DNA from: Ramlibacter sp.
Lineage (GTDB): Bacteria; Pseudomonadota; Gammaproteobacteria; Burkholderiales; Burkholderiaceae_C
DNA length: 64,000 bases
Direction: 5' to 3'
NCBI GenBank assembly: GCA_028292245.1
Contig: JAQGMS010000095.1
Span: forward strand, 1 to 64,000
Shown: one piece after another, positions 26,629 to 35,174 of the stretch
Position numbering within the stretch: position 1 is the stretch's first letter
How the letters are laid out: every line of letters begins with the position of its first letter
Translations under genes and position numbers: made by a program
The notes under the pieces: model-generated
What the model was told of the DNA's origin: nothing
The model's database searches: none
What the model saw: the letters and a program-made list of their open reading frames with translations, nothing else

Positions 26629-27630
26629 TCAATCCGGCTTGGCCCCCGACTCCTTCACCACCTTCGCCCACTTCGCGGTTTCCACCTGCATGAAAGCCGC
26701 CAGCGCATCCGGCGTGCCGGTTGCGATGTCCAGGCCGAGCGCGGACAATTTTTCCTTGACGTCCGGCAGCGCCATCACGCGCAGCGTCTCGGCGTTGATG
26801 CGGGCCAGCACGTCCCTGGGCAGGCCGGCCGGCGCGTAGAGCGCGAACCAGGAAGTCGCCTCGAAGCCCGGCAGGCCCGACTCGGCGATGGTGGGAATGT
26901 TGGGCGCCGCCGGCGAGCGGTTCGCGCTGGTCACGCCGATGGCCCGCACTTCCCCGCCCTTGACCAGCGGCAACGCGGAGGGCATGTTGTCGAAGATCAT
27001 GGTGATGCGACCGCCCAGCAGGTCGGGCACGGCCTGCGCGCGGCCCTTGTAGGGGATGTGCTGCATCTTGACCCCGGCCATCGTGTTGAACAGCTCGCCC
27101 GAAAGATGGATCGAGGTGCCACTGCCCGACGAGCCGAACGAAAGCGGCGTCTTCTTCGCCAGGTCAATCAGCTCCTTGACGGTTGCTGCGGGCACGCTGT
27201 TGTTGACCACCAGCAGGTTGGGCGTGGAGGCCAGGAAGCTGATCGGCGTGAAGTCCCTGGCGGCGTTGTAGGGCATCTTGTCGTACAGCGCCGCGTTGAT
27301 GGCGTGGGTGCCCACGGTGCCGACGATCAGCGTCGCGCCGTCGGGCGCGCTCTTGGCCACGAAATCGGCGCCGATGTTGCCGCCCGCGCCGGGCTTGTTG
27401 TCCACCGTGAAGGTCTGGCCCAGCGACTGGCCCCACTTGTCGGCCAGCACGCGCGCCAGCGTGTCCGGCGCGCCGCCCGGCGGGAAAGTGACGACGATGT
27501 GAACGGGCTTGGCGGGCCAGGGCGCGGTCTGGGCCTTGGCGGCGAAGGCCAGTGCTGCACCCACCAGCAGTACGCTGGTGGCGACGAACAGCCTGCGCAA
27601 GCTGGCGCGGGTGAGAGAACGGGTAGGCAT
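26629..27630 (-). CDS. Bug-family periplasmic solute receptor
   Basis: A 333-residue tripartite-tricarboxylate-type (TctC/Bug) receptor. Signal peptide at residues ~1-34 (LVGAALAFAAKAQ). The mature start WPAKPVHIVVTFPPGG, then VDNKPGAGGNIGADFVA and YKGRAQAVPDLLGGRI, are classic Bug signatures. Members bind carboxylates such as nicotinate, glutamate or citrate. No TctA/TctB membrane genes are in the window. The ATG at 27630 is chosen because the signal peptide begins there. Its neighbours DUF2889, GST and CoA-transferase genes suggest organic-acid use. Confidence 0.92.
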   Translation of the reverse strand: MPTRSLTRASLRRLFVATSVLLVGAALAFAAKAQTAPWPAKPVHIVVTFPPGGAPDTLARVLADKWGQSLGQTFTVDNKPGAGGNIGADFVAKSAPDGATLIVGTVGTHAINAALYDKMPYNAARDFTPISFLASTPNLLVVNNSVPAATVKELIDLAKKTPLSFGSSGSGTSIHLSGELFNTMAGVKMQHIPYKGRAQAVPDLLGGRITMIFDNMPSALPLVKGGEVRAIGVTSANRSPAAPNIPTIAESGLPGFEATSWFALYAPAGLPRDVLARINAETLRVMALPDVKEKLSALGLDIATGTPDALAAFMQVETAKWAKVVKESGAKPD

Positions 27631-27662
27631 GGCAACGTCTCCTTTGCGCCGAAGCGCCTGAC

Positions 27663-28265
27663 TCAATCCTTTTTCGCCGGTGCGTCGACCTTCCGCTTGA
27701 GCGGCTGCCAGCCGGCAAATTCGGGATAGTGGCGCTGCACCACCGGCCCGTCGAAATCCCAGGCGATGCACTTGCCCAGGTGATACGGCGGCTCGTTGCC
27801 CGGATGGGCCGGCAGCCCGGCCTGGCGGCGCAGCCGTTGCTGGTAGCCGGGAATGGTCTGGTAGGCGGCGGTCGCCATGTTGAACAGCAGCTCACGCAGG
27901 TGCGTGCAGCCGCGGATGCCGCCCAGCGCCCGCTCGATCGCCACGCGCCAGCCCGGGCCCAGGGTCACGCCCACCATCTTCTGCATCGGCGCATTGCCCT
28001 GCTGGCATTCGTCGAACGGTGTGTGGTCCCCGGCGCTGGAGATTTCGCGAATGGTCATGTTGTCGTCCACCGTGAGGCGGATCGCCATGCCGTGGATCGG
28101 CGTGCCCGGCGGCATCAGGCCGCGTTCGGAACGTTCTATCGGATAGGCCTTGGTGTCGGACAGCTCGGCCTCGATGTCCCACAGGCCGTCTTCGCGGTGA
28201 TAGCCGCGAAAGACCACGGCCCGGGTGTGCAGGTGTTTGCGGGGTTGGGAGGGCGGCAGGGGCAT
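27663..28265 (-). CDS. DUF2889 protein
   Basis: A 200-residue cytoplasmic protein matching DUF2889 along its length: HTRAVVFRGYHREDGLWDIEAEL, then IHGMAIRLTVDD and the conserved CTHLRELL. In Burkholderiales DUF2889 genes usually lie in catabolic clusters for aromatic or carboxylic acids beside Bug receptors and CoA transferases, as here, but the function is unknown. It lies between the CaiB-type gene (49 bases upstream) and the first Bug gene (32 bases downstream). Confidence 0.92.
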   Translation of the reverse strand: MPLPPSQPRKHLHTRAVVFRGYHREDGLWDIEAELSDTKAYPIERSERGLMPPGTPIHGMAIRLTVDDNMTIREISSAGDHTPFDECQQGNAPMQKMVGVTLGPGWRVAIERALGGIRGCTHLRELLFNMATAAYQTIPGYQQRLRRQAGLPAHPGNEPPYHLGKCIAWDFDGPVVQRHYPEFAGWQPLKRKVDAPAKKD

Positions 28266-28314
28266 GGGCGGCTTCGAAACGAACGAGGTGCGCCCATTTT
28301 CTCAGTATTCCTGG

Positions 28315-29529
28315 CTAGATCACCCCTGCGCGCCGCAGCGCGCCCATATCGCCCGCCGTCATCGACAGCAACTGCCCGAAGATCTCGTCGTTGTGCGCTC
28401 CCAGCGCGGGCCCGAGCCGGTCCAGCGAGCCGGGCGTGCGCGACAGGCGCGGCACCACATTGGGCGCGTGGAACTCACCGACCCGCTCGTCGTCCATCTG
28501 CTTGATGTTTTCGCGCGCCTGGTATTGCGGGTCCTCGAAGATGTCCTTGATGTCGTAGATCAGGCCGCAGGCCATCTCCGCGGCTTCGCAACGGTCCAGC
28601 ACCTCCTGCGCGGCCATCGAGCCGACCCACTGCGACACCATCGCGTTCAGCTCATCGCGCCGCTTGTCGCGCTCGCCCATGGTCTTGTAGCGCACATCGG
28701 CCGACAGTTCGGGGCGCTCCATCGCCAGGGCGAGGCGCTCGAACATCTTGTCGCTGGAACAGGCGATGGCCACCCAGCGGCCGTCCGATGACAGGTAGTG
28801 GCTGTGCGGCACGATGTTCACGGTGTCCGCGCCCATCGGCTGGCGCACGAAGCCGCTGCGCCCATACGCCGGCGCGAGTTCGTCCATGATCCGGAAGATC
28901 GATTCGTACAGGCCGATGTCGATGAACTGGCCCTTGCCGGTCTTGTCGCGCGAGCGCAGCGCCAGCAGCACGCCCACCGCGCCGTACAGACCGGAGAAGT
29001 AGTCGGCCAGCGAGGTCGACCCCGGCATCACCGGCCTGGCGCCCGGCTCGCGTGCCAGGAACGACAAGCCGCTGAAGGCATGCGCGATGCGCGCATAGCC
29101 GGGGCGGTCCTTGTACGGTCCGGTCTGCCCGTAGGCGCTGACGCGCAGCATCACCAGCCCGGGGTTGATCTGCTGCAGTTCCTCGTAGCCCAGGCCCCAT
29201 TTTTCCAATGTGCCGGGGCGGAAGTTCTCCAGCACCACGTCGGATTGCGCCACCAGCTTGCGAAAGATCTCCTTGCCCTCTTCCAGGCGCAAGTCCAGCG
29301 TGATGGACTTCTTGTTGCGCGCTTCGCTCAGCCACACCAGCGAGTCGCCGCATTCGGTCTGCGTGCCCCAATAGCGCAGCGGATCGCCGACGCCTGGCTG
29401 TTCCACCTTGATCACCTCGGCGCCGAACTCGCCCAGCGTGGCGCCGCAAAACGGCGCGGCGATGAAAGTGGCGATGTCCAGCACACGGATGCCGGCCAGC
29501 GGTTTTTCGGTTTCGGTTTCGGTGCTCAT
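28315..29529 (-). CDS. CaiB/BaiF-family CoA transferase
   Basis: A 404-residue family III CoA transferase, which moves CoA between acyl groups without free acid release. Signatures: GIRVLDIATFIAAPFCGATLGEFGAEVIKVEQPG at the N-terminus (given here only in part), the nucleotide-pocket NFRPGTLEKWG, and TSLADYFSG with the Asp that forms the acyl-anhydride. The start ATG overlaps the lyase stop (ATGA). Together with the upstream CitE-like lyase it likely activates a hydroxy-dicarboxylate and then splits it. Confidence 0.92.
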   Translation of the reverse strand: MSTETETEKPLAGIRVLDIATFIAAPFCGATLGEFGAEVIKVEQPGVGDPLRYWGTQTECGDSLVWLSEARNKKSITLDLRLEEGKEIFRKLVAQSDVVLENFRPGTLEKWGLGYEELQQINPGLVMLRVSAYGQTGPYKDRPGYARIAHAFSGLSFLAREPGARPVMPGSTSLADYFSGLYGAVGVLLALRSRDKTGKGQFIDIGLYESIFRIMDELAPAYGRSGFVRQPMGADTVNIVPHSHYLSSDGRWVAIACSSDKMFERLALAMERPELSADVRYKTMGERDKRRDELNAMVSQWVGSMAAQEVLDRCEAAEMACGLIYDIKDIFEDPQYQARENIKQMDDERVGEFHAPNVVPRLSRTPGSLDRLGPALGAHNDEIFGQLLSMTAGDMGALRRAGVI

Positions 29530-30512
29530 GCTTGGCGCTTTCGTGACGTGATGGCGCGCGAGCGCTCCAGGATGTTGTGGGTCATCTTCAGGTGCGCCAG
29601 GTCGATCAGCTCGCCGTCGATGCTGATGGCGCCGCGGCCTTCGGCCGCCGCACGGGTCATGGCCGATGAAACCTTTTCGGCCCAGGCCACGACTTCGGGC
29701 GCCGGCGTGAAGACCTCGTTGGCCCAGGCGACCTGGTTCGGGTGGATCGCCCACTTGCCGTCGAACCCCAGCGCGCGGGCCCGCAGCGCCGATGCCTTGA
29801 AGCCTTCTTCGTCGCGGAAGTTGGTATACGGCCCGTCCACCGGCCGCAGGCCATAGGCGCGGCACGCGGTTGCGATGCGTGCCATGGCGTGATGCCACTG
29901 GTCGTTGTAGTGCCGCTGCCGCTTGCCGTCGGCGCCCGAATCGGTCAGCACCGCGTAGTCCGGGTTGATCGCGCCCACCATCCGGTCGGGCGCCTGCATG
30001 CTGATGATGAAGTCGCCCACGCCGAAGATCAGCGCTTCCAGGCGTGTCGACGAGCGCGCGATTTCCTCGACGTTGGCCAGGCCCAGCGCGGTTTCCACCA
30101 GCGCCTCGATGCCGATGGGCTGCGCCCGGCCGGTCGAGCGCTCGATGCCCGCCAACAGCGTCTCCACGAATTCGATGTCACGCGCGCCGCCGGCCTTGGG
30201 CAACAGCACCAGGTCCAGGCGCGGGCATTTTTCGGCGACTTCGGCGATGTCGCGCCAGCCCCATTCGGTGTCCAGGCCATTGACCCGCACCGCCATGGTC
30301 TTGTCGCCCCAATCGAGGTCGTTGAGCGCGGCGATGGCCAGCTCGCGGCCCCGGGCCTTGTGGCTGGGGGCCACCGCGTCTTCGAGGTCCAGGAAGATCA
30401 CGTCGGCGCCGCCGCGGGCGGCCTTCTCAAAAAAATGTTCCGAAGTCGCCGGCACCGCCAGCTCCGAGCGTTGCAGCCGGAACCGGCGCGGCGGGATTGC
30501 GATGGAAGTCAT
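29526..30512 (-). CDS. CitE-like acyl-CoA (malyl-CoA-type) lyase
   Basis: A 328-residue TIM-barrel lyase of the HpcH/CitE family, closest by motif to L-malyl-CoA/beta-methylmalyl-CoA lyases: SELAVPATSEHFFEKAA, FLDLEDAVAPSHK (metal-binding Glu/Asp), VRVNGLDTEWG, and GVGDFIISM. The start matches the family (MTSIAIPPRRFRLQRSEL). These enzymes cleave beta-hydroxyacyl-CoA to acetyl-CoA or propionyl-CoA plus glyoxylate or a keto acid. It follows the Bug gene by 4 bases and overlaps the CoA transferase by 4 bases, so it is inside a tight operon. Confidence 0.9.
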   Translation of the reverse strand: MTSIAIPPRRFRLQRSELAVPATSEHFFEKAARGGADVIFLDLEDAVAPSHKARGRELAIAALNDLDWGDKTMAVRVNGLDTEWGWRDIAEVAEKCPRLDLVLLPKAGGARDIEFVETLLAGIERSTGRAQPIGIEALVETALGLANVEEIARSSTRLEALIFGVGDFIISMQAPDRMVGAINPDYAVLTDSGADGKRQRHYNDQWHHAMARIATACRAYGLRPVDGPYTNFRDEEGFKASALRARALGFDGKWAIHPNQVAWANEVFTPAPEVVAWAEKVSSAMTRAAAEGRGAISIDGELIDLAHLKMTHNILERSRAITSRKRQA

Positions 30513-30516
30513 GCCG

Positions 30517-31488
30517 TCACTCGGGCTCGATGCCCGCCGCCTTGATCGACTTGCTCCACTGGATCAGCTCGATGCGGTTGAACTCGCGCATCTCGTCCGA
30601 GGTCGTGGCGAACGCGTCCATGCCCACGCTCTTGAAGAAGGTGGCCGCCGAATCGGACCGCACACCTTCCGTCAGCAGGCGATTGAGCGTGGCCACCACG
30701 TCGGGCGGCGTTCCGGCGGGTGCGTACGCGGCGAACCAGTAGCCAGCCTCGTAGCCGCGCACGCCGGATTCGTCGATTGTCGGCACATCGGGCAGGTAGA
30801 CCGACCGGGTCTTGCTGGTGACTCCCAGTGCCCGCACCTTGCCGCTTCGCACCAGCGGCAACGCAGTCGTCATGTCGGTGAACAGGATATGGATCTGCCC
30901 GGCCATGACGTCGGTGAGCGCCAGTGGATTGCCCTTGTAGGGAACGTGCAGCAGCTTGACGCCCGCCATCTGGGCAAAGCCCTCGGTGGCGACGCGCGCC
31001 GATGCGCCGCCGCTGCCGAACGTGTACTTGCCGGGGTTGGCCTTGGCCAGCGCGATGAATTCGCCCACGGTCTTCGCGGGCAGGTCGTTGTTCACCACCA
31101 TCACCTGCGAGCCGCGGCCCAGGCCCGTCAGCGGAACGAAGTCCTTGTCCGCGCTGTACGGCAATTTCTTGTACAGGTACGGGTTGGCCGCGTTGGTCGT
31201 GACGTTGCCGATCAGGACCGTGTAGCCGTCTGCCGGTGCCTTGGCCACGAATTCGGCGGCGATGATGCCGTTGGCGCCGGCCTTGTTGTCGATCACCACC
31301 GCCTGGCCGGAGCGCTGCTGCACCGTGAGGCCGACGGTCCGGGCGAGCTGGTCGGTCGCGCTGCCTGCGGTGTTCGGCACGACGAAGCGGATCGGCTTGT
31401 CCGGGAAGGCGGCCAGTGCCTGGGCCGAGGCCAGCAGGCCGGCCGCGATGGCTGACGCCGCGGCAAGGCCGCGCAAGAATTTTTTCAT
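30517..31488 (-). CDS. Bug-family periplasmic solute receptor
   Basis: A 323-residue TctC/Bug receptor. Signal peptide at residues 1-27 (GLLASAQALA-AFPDKPIRFVV). Typical core: VIDNKAGANGIIAAEFVA, VPYKGNPLALTDVMAGQI. It is translated 11 bases after the TauD-type dioxygenase and 4 bases before the lyase, so the operon couples binding of an acid in the periplasm to oxidation, CoA activation and cleavage inside. No TctAB subunits are nearby; receptor may use distant ones or act in sensing. Confidence 0.93.
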   Translation of the reverse strand: MKKFLRGLAAASAIAAGLLASAQALAAFPDKPIRFVVPNTAGSATDQLARTVGLTVQQRSGQAVVIDNKAGANGIIAAEFVAKAPADGYTVLIGNVTTNAANPYLYKKLPYSADKDFVPLTGLGRGSQVMVVNNDLPAKTVGEFIALAKANPGKYTFGSGGASARVATEGFAQMAGVKLLHVPYKGNPLALTDVMAGQIHILFTDMTTALPLVRSGKVRALGVTSKTRSVYLPDVPTIDESGVRGYEAGYWFAAYAPAGTPPDVVATLNRLLTEGVRSDSAATFFKSVGMDAFATTSDEMREFNRIELIQWSKSIKAAGIEPE

Positions 31489-31499
31489 CGGGAGTCTCC

Positions 31500-32378
31500 T
31501 TATTGCGGAACGGTGCCCTGCACCACGGTACGGTGCAGCACGCGCGCGCAGTTGTTCATGTCGAAATCGTCGGAAGCCTTGTGCAGCAGGCTGCGGTTGT
31601 CCCAGATCACGATGTCGCCCGGTTGCCACTTGTGGCGGTAGACGAATTGCGGCTGGGTTGCGTGCGCCAGCAACTGCTGCAGCAGCGCACGCCCTTCATC
31701 GACGTCCATACCTTCGATGTGCGACGTGTGGTTGCCCAGGTACAGCCCCTTGCGCCCGGTCTCGGGGTGGGTGCGCACCAGCGGGTGGGCGACCGGCGGG
31801 GCCTGAAGCTTCTCTTCTTCCGAGGCCGGACGGCTGCCCGAGTTGTGGCGCGACTGCTCCCAGCTGTGGACGGCCCGCAGCGACGCGATGCGCTGTTGCA
31901 TCGCTGCCGGCAGGGCGTCATAGGCGGCATGCATGTTCGCGAAATTCGTGTCGCCGCCGCTGGCGGGGATCTCGATCGCATAGAGCAAGGTGGTCGACGC
32001 CGGCCGCTTCATGTAGGAGGCGTCGGTGTGCCAGAAAAAGTTGCCGGGATTCTCCAGCCCCTTGGTGTTGTTGGGCTTGCCGTCGGCACCGATGTTGCTG
32101 ACCACGTGCAGCGCGGCGAAGTCCTTGCCGACATAGTCCTTGCGGATCGGCAGTTCCAGTTCGCCGAAGCGCTCGCTGAAGGCGATCTGCGCGTCTTTCG
32201 CCAGCTTCTGGTCGCGCACCACCAGCAGCGAAGACTGGTGGTAGGCCTCGACCAGCCGTTCCCACTCGCCCTCCTTCAGCTGCGCGAGATCCACGCCCGT
32301 GCATTCGGCACCGGTGGTCGCGGAAAGAGGTGCTATGCGCAGCGTGGTCTGCGTGCGTTCCAAAGCGGCTGGGTTCAT
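31500..32378 (-). CDS. TauD/TfdA-family 2-oxoglutarate-dependent dioxygenase
   Basis: A 292-residue Fe(II)/2-oxoglutarate dioxygenase. The iron ligands are His117 and Asp119 (FFWHTDASYM) and His266 (NRSLLHKA); Arg283 or Arg279 near the C-terminus should bind 2-oxoglutarate. The N-terminal domain with VDLAQLKEGEWERL is of the TauD/TfdA type, which hydroxylates and splits sulfonates, aryloxy-acids or carboxylates. It opens the four-gene operon that continues with Bug, lyase and CoA transferase, and faces the LysR gene across a 100-base region with a palindrome. Confidence 0.93.
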   Translation of the reverse strand: MNPAALERTQTTLRIAPLSATTGAECTGVDLAQLKEGEWERLVEAYHQSSLLVVRDQKLAKDAQIAFSERFGELELPIRKDYVGKDFAALHVVSNIGADGKPNNTKGLENPGNFFWHTDASYMKRPASTTLLYAIEIPASGGDTNFANMHAAYDALPAAMQQRIASLRAVHSWEQSRHNSGSRPASEEEKLQAPPVAHPLVRTHPETGRKGLYLGNHTSHIEGMDVDEGRALLQQLLAHATQPQFVYRHKWQPGDIVIWDNRSLLHKASDDFDMNNCARVLHRTVVQGTVPQ

Positions 32379-32439
32379 GTCTCGATGTCTCCTGATGGGG
32401 GGCTTGCCTGGATTGCATCATGGGGCGTGCTCCCGCACA

Positions 32440-32469
32440 ATCGGTATTATTGAAATGATTGATACCGAT
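32440..32469. promoter_or_regulatory. Candidate LysR operator: inverted repeat ATCGGTAT-N14-ATACCGAT
   Basis: A perfect 8-bp inverted repeat (32440-32447 and 32462-32469) with a 14-base spacer lies in the region between the divergent TauD-type and LysR genes, 9 bases from the LysR start and about 61 bases from the dioxygenase start. LysR-type regulators commonly bind and autoregulate from such sites. The assignment is by position and symmetry only. Confidence 0.7.
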
Positions 32470-32478
32470 AAACGATCA

Positions 32479-33384
32479 ATGAACATCCGCCAGATCGAAA
32501 CCTTTCTTTGCGTGGCCGACTGCGGCAGCTTCCGGCGCGCGGCTGAGCAATTGCACCGCTCGCAGTCGGCGGTGAGCGTGCACGTGCAGCAACTCGAAGA
32601 AGAACTCGGCGTTCCGCTGCTGGAAAGAACCACGCGGCGGGTGAGCCTCACGGCGGAAGGCAGGACGCTGCTGATCCGCTGCAAGAGCGTGATCGCCGAC
32701 CTGAAGGGCGTGGCCCAGGAATTGCGCGATGAGTCGAGCCTGCGCCGTGGCCGCGTTTCCATCGGCACCGCGCCGTCGATCTCCACCCACCGGCTGCCGC
32801 CGATCATTGCCGCCTACCAGGCCAGCTATCCCGGAGTGACGCTCGAGTTGCACGAGGCCTTTGCCAAGGGCATGTACGACGACGTCCTCAATCGCGTGAC
32901 GGATTTCGCGATCGGGCCGAAGCTGGAAGGCCTGAAGGACTTTGACATCCGGCCGCTGATCAAGGACCCCATCGTCGCCGTGCTGCCCGCGGCCTACCCG
33001 CTGAACGGCCGCAAGAGCATCAGCCTGGAAGAGATCGCCGGCCTGCCCCACCTGAGCATGCCCAAGGGAACAGCGATCCGCACGGTGATCGAGGACGCCT
33101 TCAAGGCGGGGCGCCACGCCTTCTCGCCCAAGTTCGAAATCATCCACCAGCAGACCTTGTTCAGCCTGGTGGAAGCGGGCCTGGGGGTGACGATTCTTCC
33201 GCTGATGAGCGTGCCGCAGGAACGCAGCCCGAAGTACCAGGTGGCGCACCTGCTCGCGCCTGCGATCGTGCGCGAAATCTGCCTGGTGACCCTCAAGGGC
33301 AAGACCTTGTCACCCGCTGCGAGGCAATGCGCGGAGCTGATCGTCCAGGGCCTGAAGGGGCAATTGCAGATGCTGAAAGAGTGA
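32479..33384 (+). CDS. LysR-family transcriptional regulator
   Basis: A 301-residue regulator. Residues 1-60 are the winged helix-turn-helix (MNIRQIETFLCVADCGSFRR, then RSQSAVSVHVQQLEEELGV) and residues ~90-300 the effector-binding domain with two lobes. It is divergent from the TauD-Bug-lyase-CoA-transferase operon and most likely activates it in response to the growth substrate. The ATG at 32479 starts the family sequence; upstream frame has no homology. Palindrome at 32440-32469 is its probable site. Confidence 0.95.
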   Translation: MNIRQIETFLCVADCGSFRRAAEQLHRSQSAVSVHVQQLEEELGVPLLERTTRRVSLTAEGRTLLIRCKSVIADLKGVAQELRDESSLRRGRVSIGTAPSISTHRLPPIIAAYQASYPGVTLELHEAFAKGMYDDVLNRVTDFAIGPKLEGLKDFDIRPLIKDPIVAVLPAAYPLNGRKSISLEEIAGLPHLSMPKGTAIRTVIEDAFKAGRHAFSPKFEIIHQQTLFSLVEAGLGVTILPLMSVPQERSPKYQVAHLLAPAIVREICLVTLKGKTLSPAARQCAELIVQGLKGQLQMLKE

Positions 33385-33400
33385 GGCCGCGATGCGGCGG

Positions 33401-33832
33401 CTACTCGCCCAGCCGCTGTGCCGCTTCGCGCTTGCCCATGCCACGCAGGGCCGCTATCGCCTCGATCTGCTTGGCCCGTGGGCGCACCTTGCCGCTTTCC
33501 CACTTGTAGATCGACAGCGCCGACACCCCCAATATCTTCGCCACCGACGCGGCCGACAGCCCGAGGCGCTTGCGCTGGGCCGCGAGGCCCTTGGCGCTGA
33601 AGCGCAGGTTGCCGCCCGGCTCCTCGGCCGCGGGGGCGCGCGCCCCGGCCTTGCCGGCGGCCTTGCCGAGCCGCTTGACCTCCTGTTCGAGCGCCTGCAT
33701 GCGGCGCTTGAGATCGGCGATCTGGGCACGGTATTGGGCGACCGATTTCTTGAGGGATTGGGTATCGCCGCGCGTCTGCTTGCGCGCCAGCCGGGCGATT
33801 TCTTCCTTGAGGACCGTACCGATGTTGGGCAT
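33401..33832 (-). CDS. Helix-turn-helix (XRE-type) protein with coiled-coil N-terminus
   Basis: A 143-residue protein. Residues ~5-65 are a charged helix or coiled coil (LKEEIARLARKQTRGD ... RMQALEQEVKRLGK), then an Ala/Pro linker, then a C-terminal XRE-like helix-turn-helix (KRLGLSAASVAKILGVSALS, IYKWESGKVRPR). The layout suggests a DNA-binding protein that oligomerises through its N-terminus. Targets unknown. The ATG at 33832 is chosen over a longer frame without family sequence. Its 5' region is shared with the divergent lysozyme-like gene. Confidence 0.85.
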   Translation of the reverse strand: MPNIGTVLKEEIARLARKQTRGDTQSLKKSVAQYRAQIADLKRRMQALEQEVKRLGKAAGKAGARAPAAEEPGGNLRFSAKGLAAQRKRLGLSAASVAKILGVSALSIYKWESGKVRPRAKQIEAIAALRGMGKREAAQRLGE

Positions 33833-34020
33833 GAACTTGTTTGATCTCGTGGCCGGAGCCGCCCCGGTTTCTGCGCCGGCGCTCTGCTCTCCTGGTGAGC
33901 CTCCAAGAGTGCATCTTAGCGGCATGACACGCGGCCGTCGCCGCATCCTGCGATGTGAGGAGGCCAGCCCGGCCTGATCCGGGGATGATCTGCGCAGTGC
34001 CAACCCCTCTGGAGCCTGCC

Positions 34021-34824
34021 ATGCCCACCTTGACCACCGCGCTGCGCACCGAATACCAGGCCCTGTTCGACACCTGCCAGATCCGCGCCGACCGCCAGCC
34101 GGAAGTCCACAAGACTGTCGCCCGGATCGTGGGCGCTCGGCAGCGGTACGCCGATGTCGCGGCGCAGGTCGGTGTGCCCTGGCACGTGGTGGGCATCATC
34201 CATTGCATGGAGGGGAGCCTGAACTTCAACACCCACCTGCACAACGGCGACCCGCTGTCGCAGCGCACGGTGCAGGTGCCGGCCGGCCGGCCGAAAAAGG
34301 GCAGCCCGCCCTTCTCGTGGGAAGACAGCGCCGTCGATGCGCTCACGTTCGAGAAATACGACGCCTGGGACGACTGGTCGCTCCCCGGCACCTTGTACAA
34401 GTGGGAGACCTACAACGGCTGGGGATACCGCAGGGACCACCCGGATGTGAAGAGCCCCTACCTGTGGAGCTTCACCAACCAATACACGCGTGGCAAGTAC
34501 ATCGCCGACGGCACCTGGTCGCCCACCACTGTTTCCAAACAGGCCGGCGCGGCGGCGCTGCTGCGGCGGCTGGCCGAGATCGGCGGGCTGGACACCGATT
34601 TCGACACCGACCAGCCCGAACTCGCGCAAGCGCTGACCGGAAGCGCGAAGGGCGCCTTGCGCTACGCGCCCAAGGTAGTGACGCCCGGCGGCGCGGAGTT
34701 GCAGCGGTACCTCAATACATTCCCCGGCATCTTCCTGCGGGAGGACGGCAAGCTCGGGCCGCGAACCTCGGACGCCTACAAACAGGTGTTCGGGCAGTAC
34801 CTGAAGGGCGACCCGAGGGCGTGA
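34021..34824 (+). CDS. Lysozyme-like/peptidoglycan-binding protein
   Basis: A 267-residue protein. Residues ~35-180 resemble a lysozyme-like glycosidase domain found in bacterial and phage-type endolysins: VVGIIHCMEGSLNFNTHLHN, then FSWEDSAVDALTFEKYDAWDDW, with Glu in CMEGS as the likely catalytic acid. The C-terminal ~55 residues (LQRYLNTFPGIFLREDGKLG) look like a peptidoglycan-binding repeat. No signal peptide is seen, so it may need help to reach the wall or act in the cytoplasm. There are no phage genes around it. Confidence 0.75.
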   Translation: MPTLTTALRTEYQALFDTCQIRADRQPEVHKTVARIVGARQRYADVAAQVGVPWHVVGIIHCMEGSLNFNTHLHNGDPLSQRTVQVPAGRPKKGSPPFSWEDSAVDALTFEKYDAWDDWSLPGTLYKWETYNGWGYRRDHPDVKSPYLWSFTNQYTRGKYIADGTWSPTTVSKQAGAAALLRRLAEIGGLDTDFDTDQPELAQALTGSAKGALRYAPKVVTPGGAELQRYLNTFPGIFLREDGKLGPRTSDAYKQVFGQYLKGDPRA

Positions 34825-34828
34825 GGAG

Positions 34829-35083
34829 TCAATCCGGCACGAACTTCGCCGTGAACGCCGCGGCGTCGGCCTCGAGCTCGAACGTCACCAACTGGCCGTT
34901 CTTGCGGTCGGCCAGCCGGTGCGCGGCGAACAGGCTGTACTTGCCTTTCAGGTTGAAGCTGGGCAAATCGATCAGCGCGTAGGGATAGGGCACGAACACC
35001 TCGTGCAGAAACACTTCGCGGTGCACGTTGCGCGGCGACGGGAACAACTTGTAGTCGTCGGTGGTGATGGTGGTCTGGGCCAT
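34829..35083 (-). CDS. Hypothetical small protein
   Basis: An 84-residue protein with a basic and aromatic composition (DYKLFPSPRNVHREVFLHE, then PSFNLKGKYSLFAAHRLADRK). It has no signal peptide and no motif I recognise. It is convergent with the lysozyme-like gene, 4 bases apart, and divides that gene from the RuBisCO-like operon, which starts 91 bases further on. Coding potential fits the high-GC codon bias of the window. Confidence 0.6.
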   Translation of the reverse strand: MAQTTITTDDYKLFPSPRNVHREVFLHEVFVPYPYALIDLPSFNLKGKYSLFAAHRLADRKNGQLVTFELEADAAAFTAKFVPD

Positions 35084-35174
35084 GGCGGGTCGGGAAGGGA
35101 TGGCCCATTTTGCGGCACCGGCCGATCACCATCAACCTGGGCCACGTTGCATCGCGGATCGTCGCCGCCGAGGC

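Noticed and set aside
34021-34824. Prophage remnant around the lysozyme-like gene
   Set aside because: No integrase, tail, portal or attachment repeats are near; flanking genes are ordinary.
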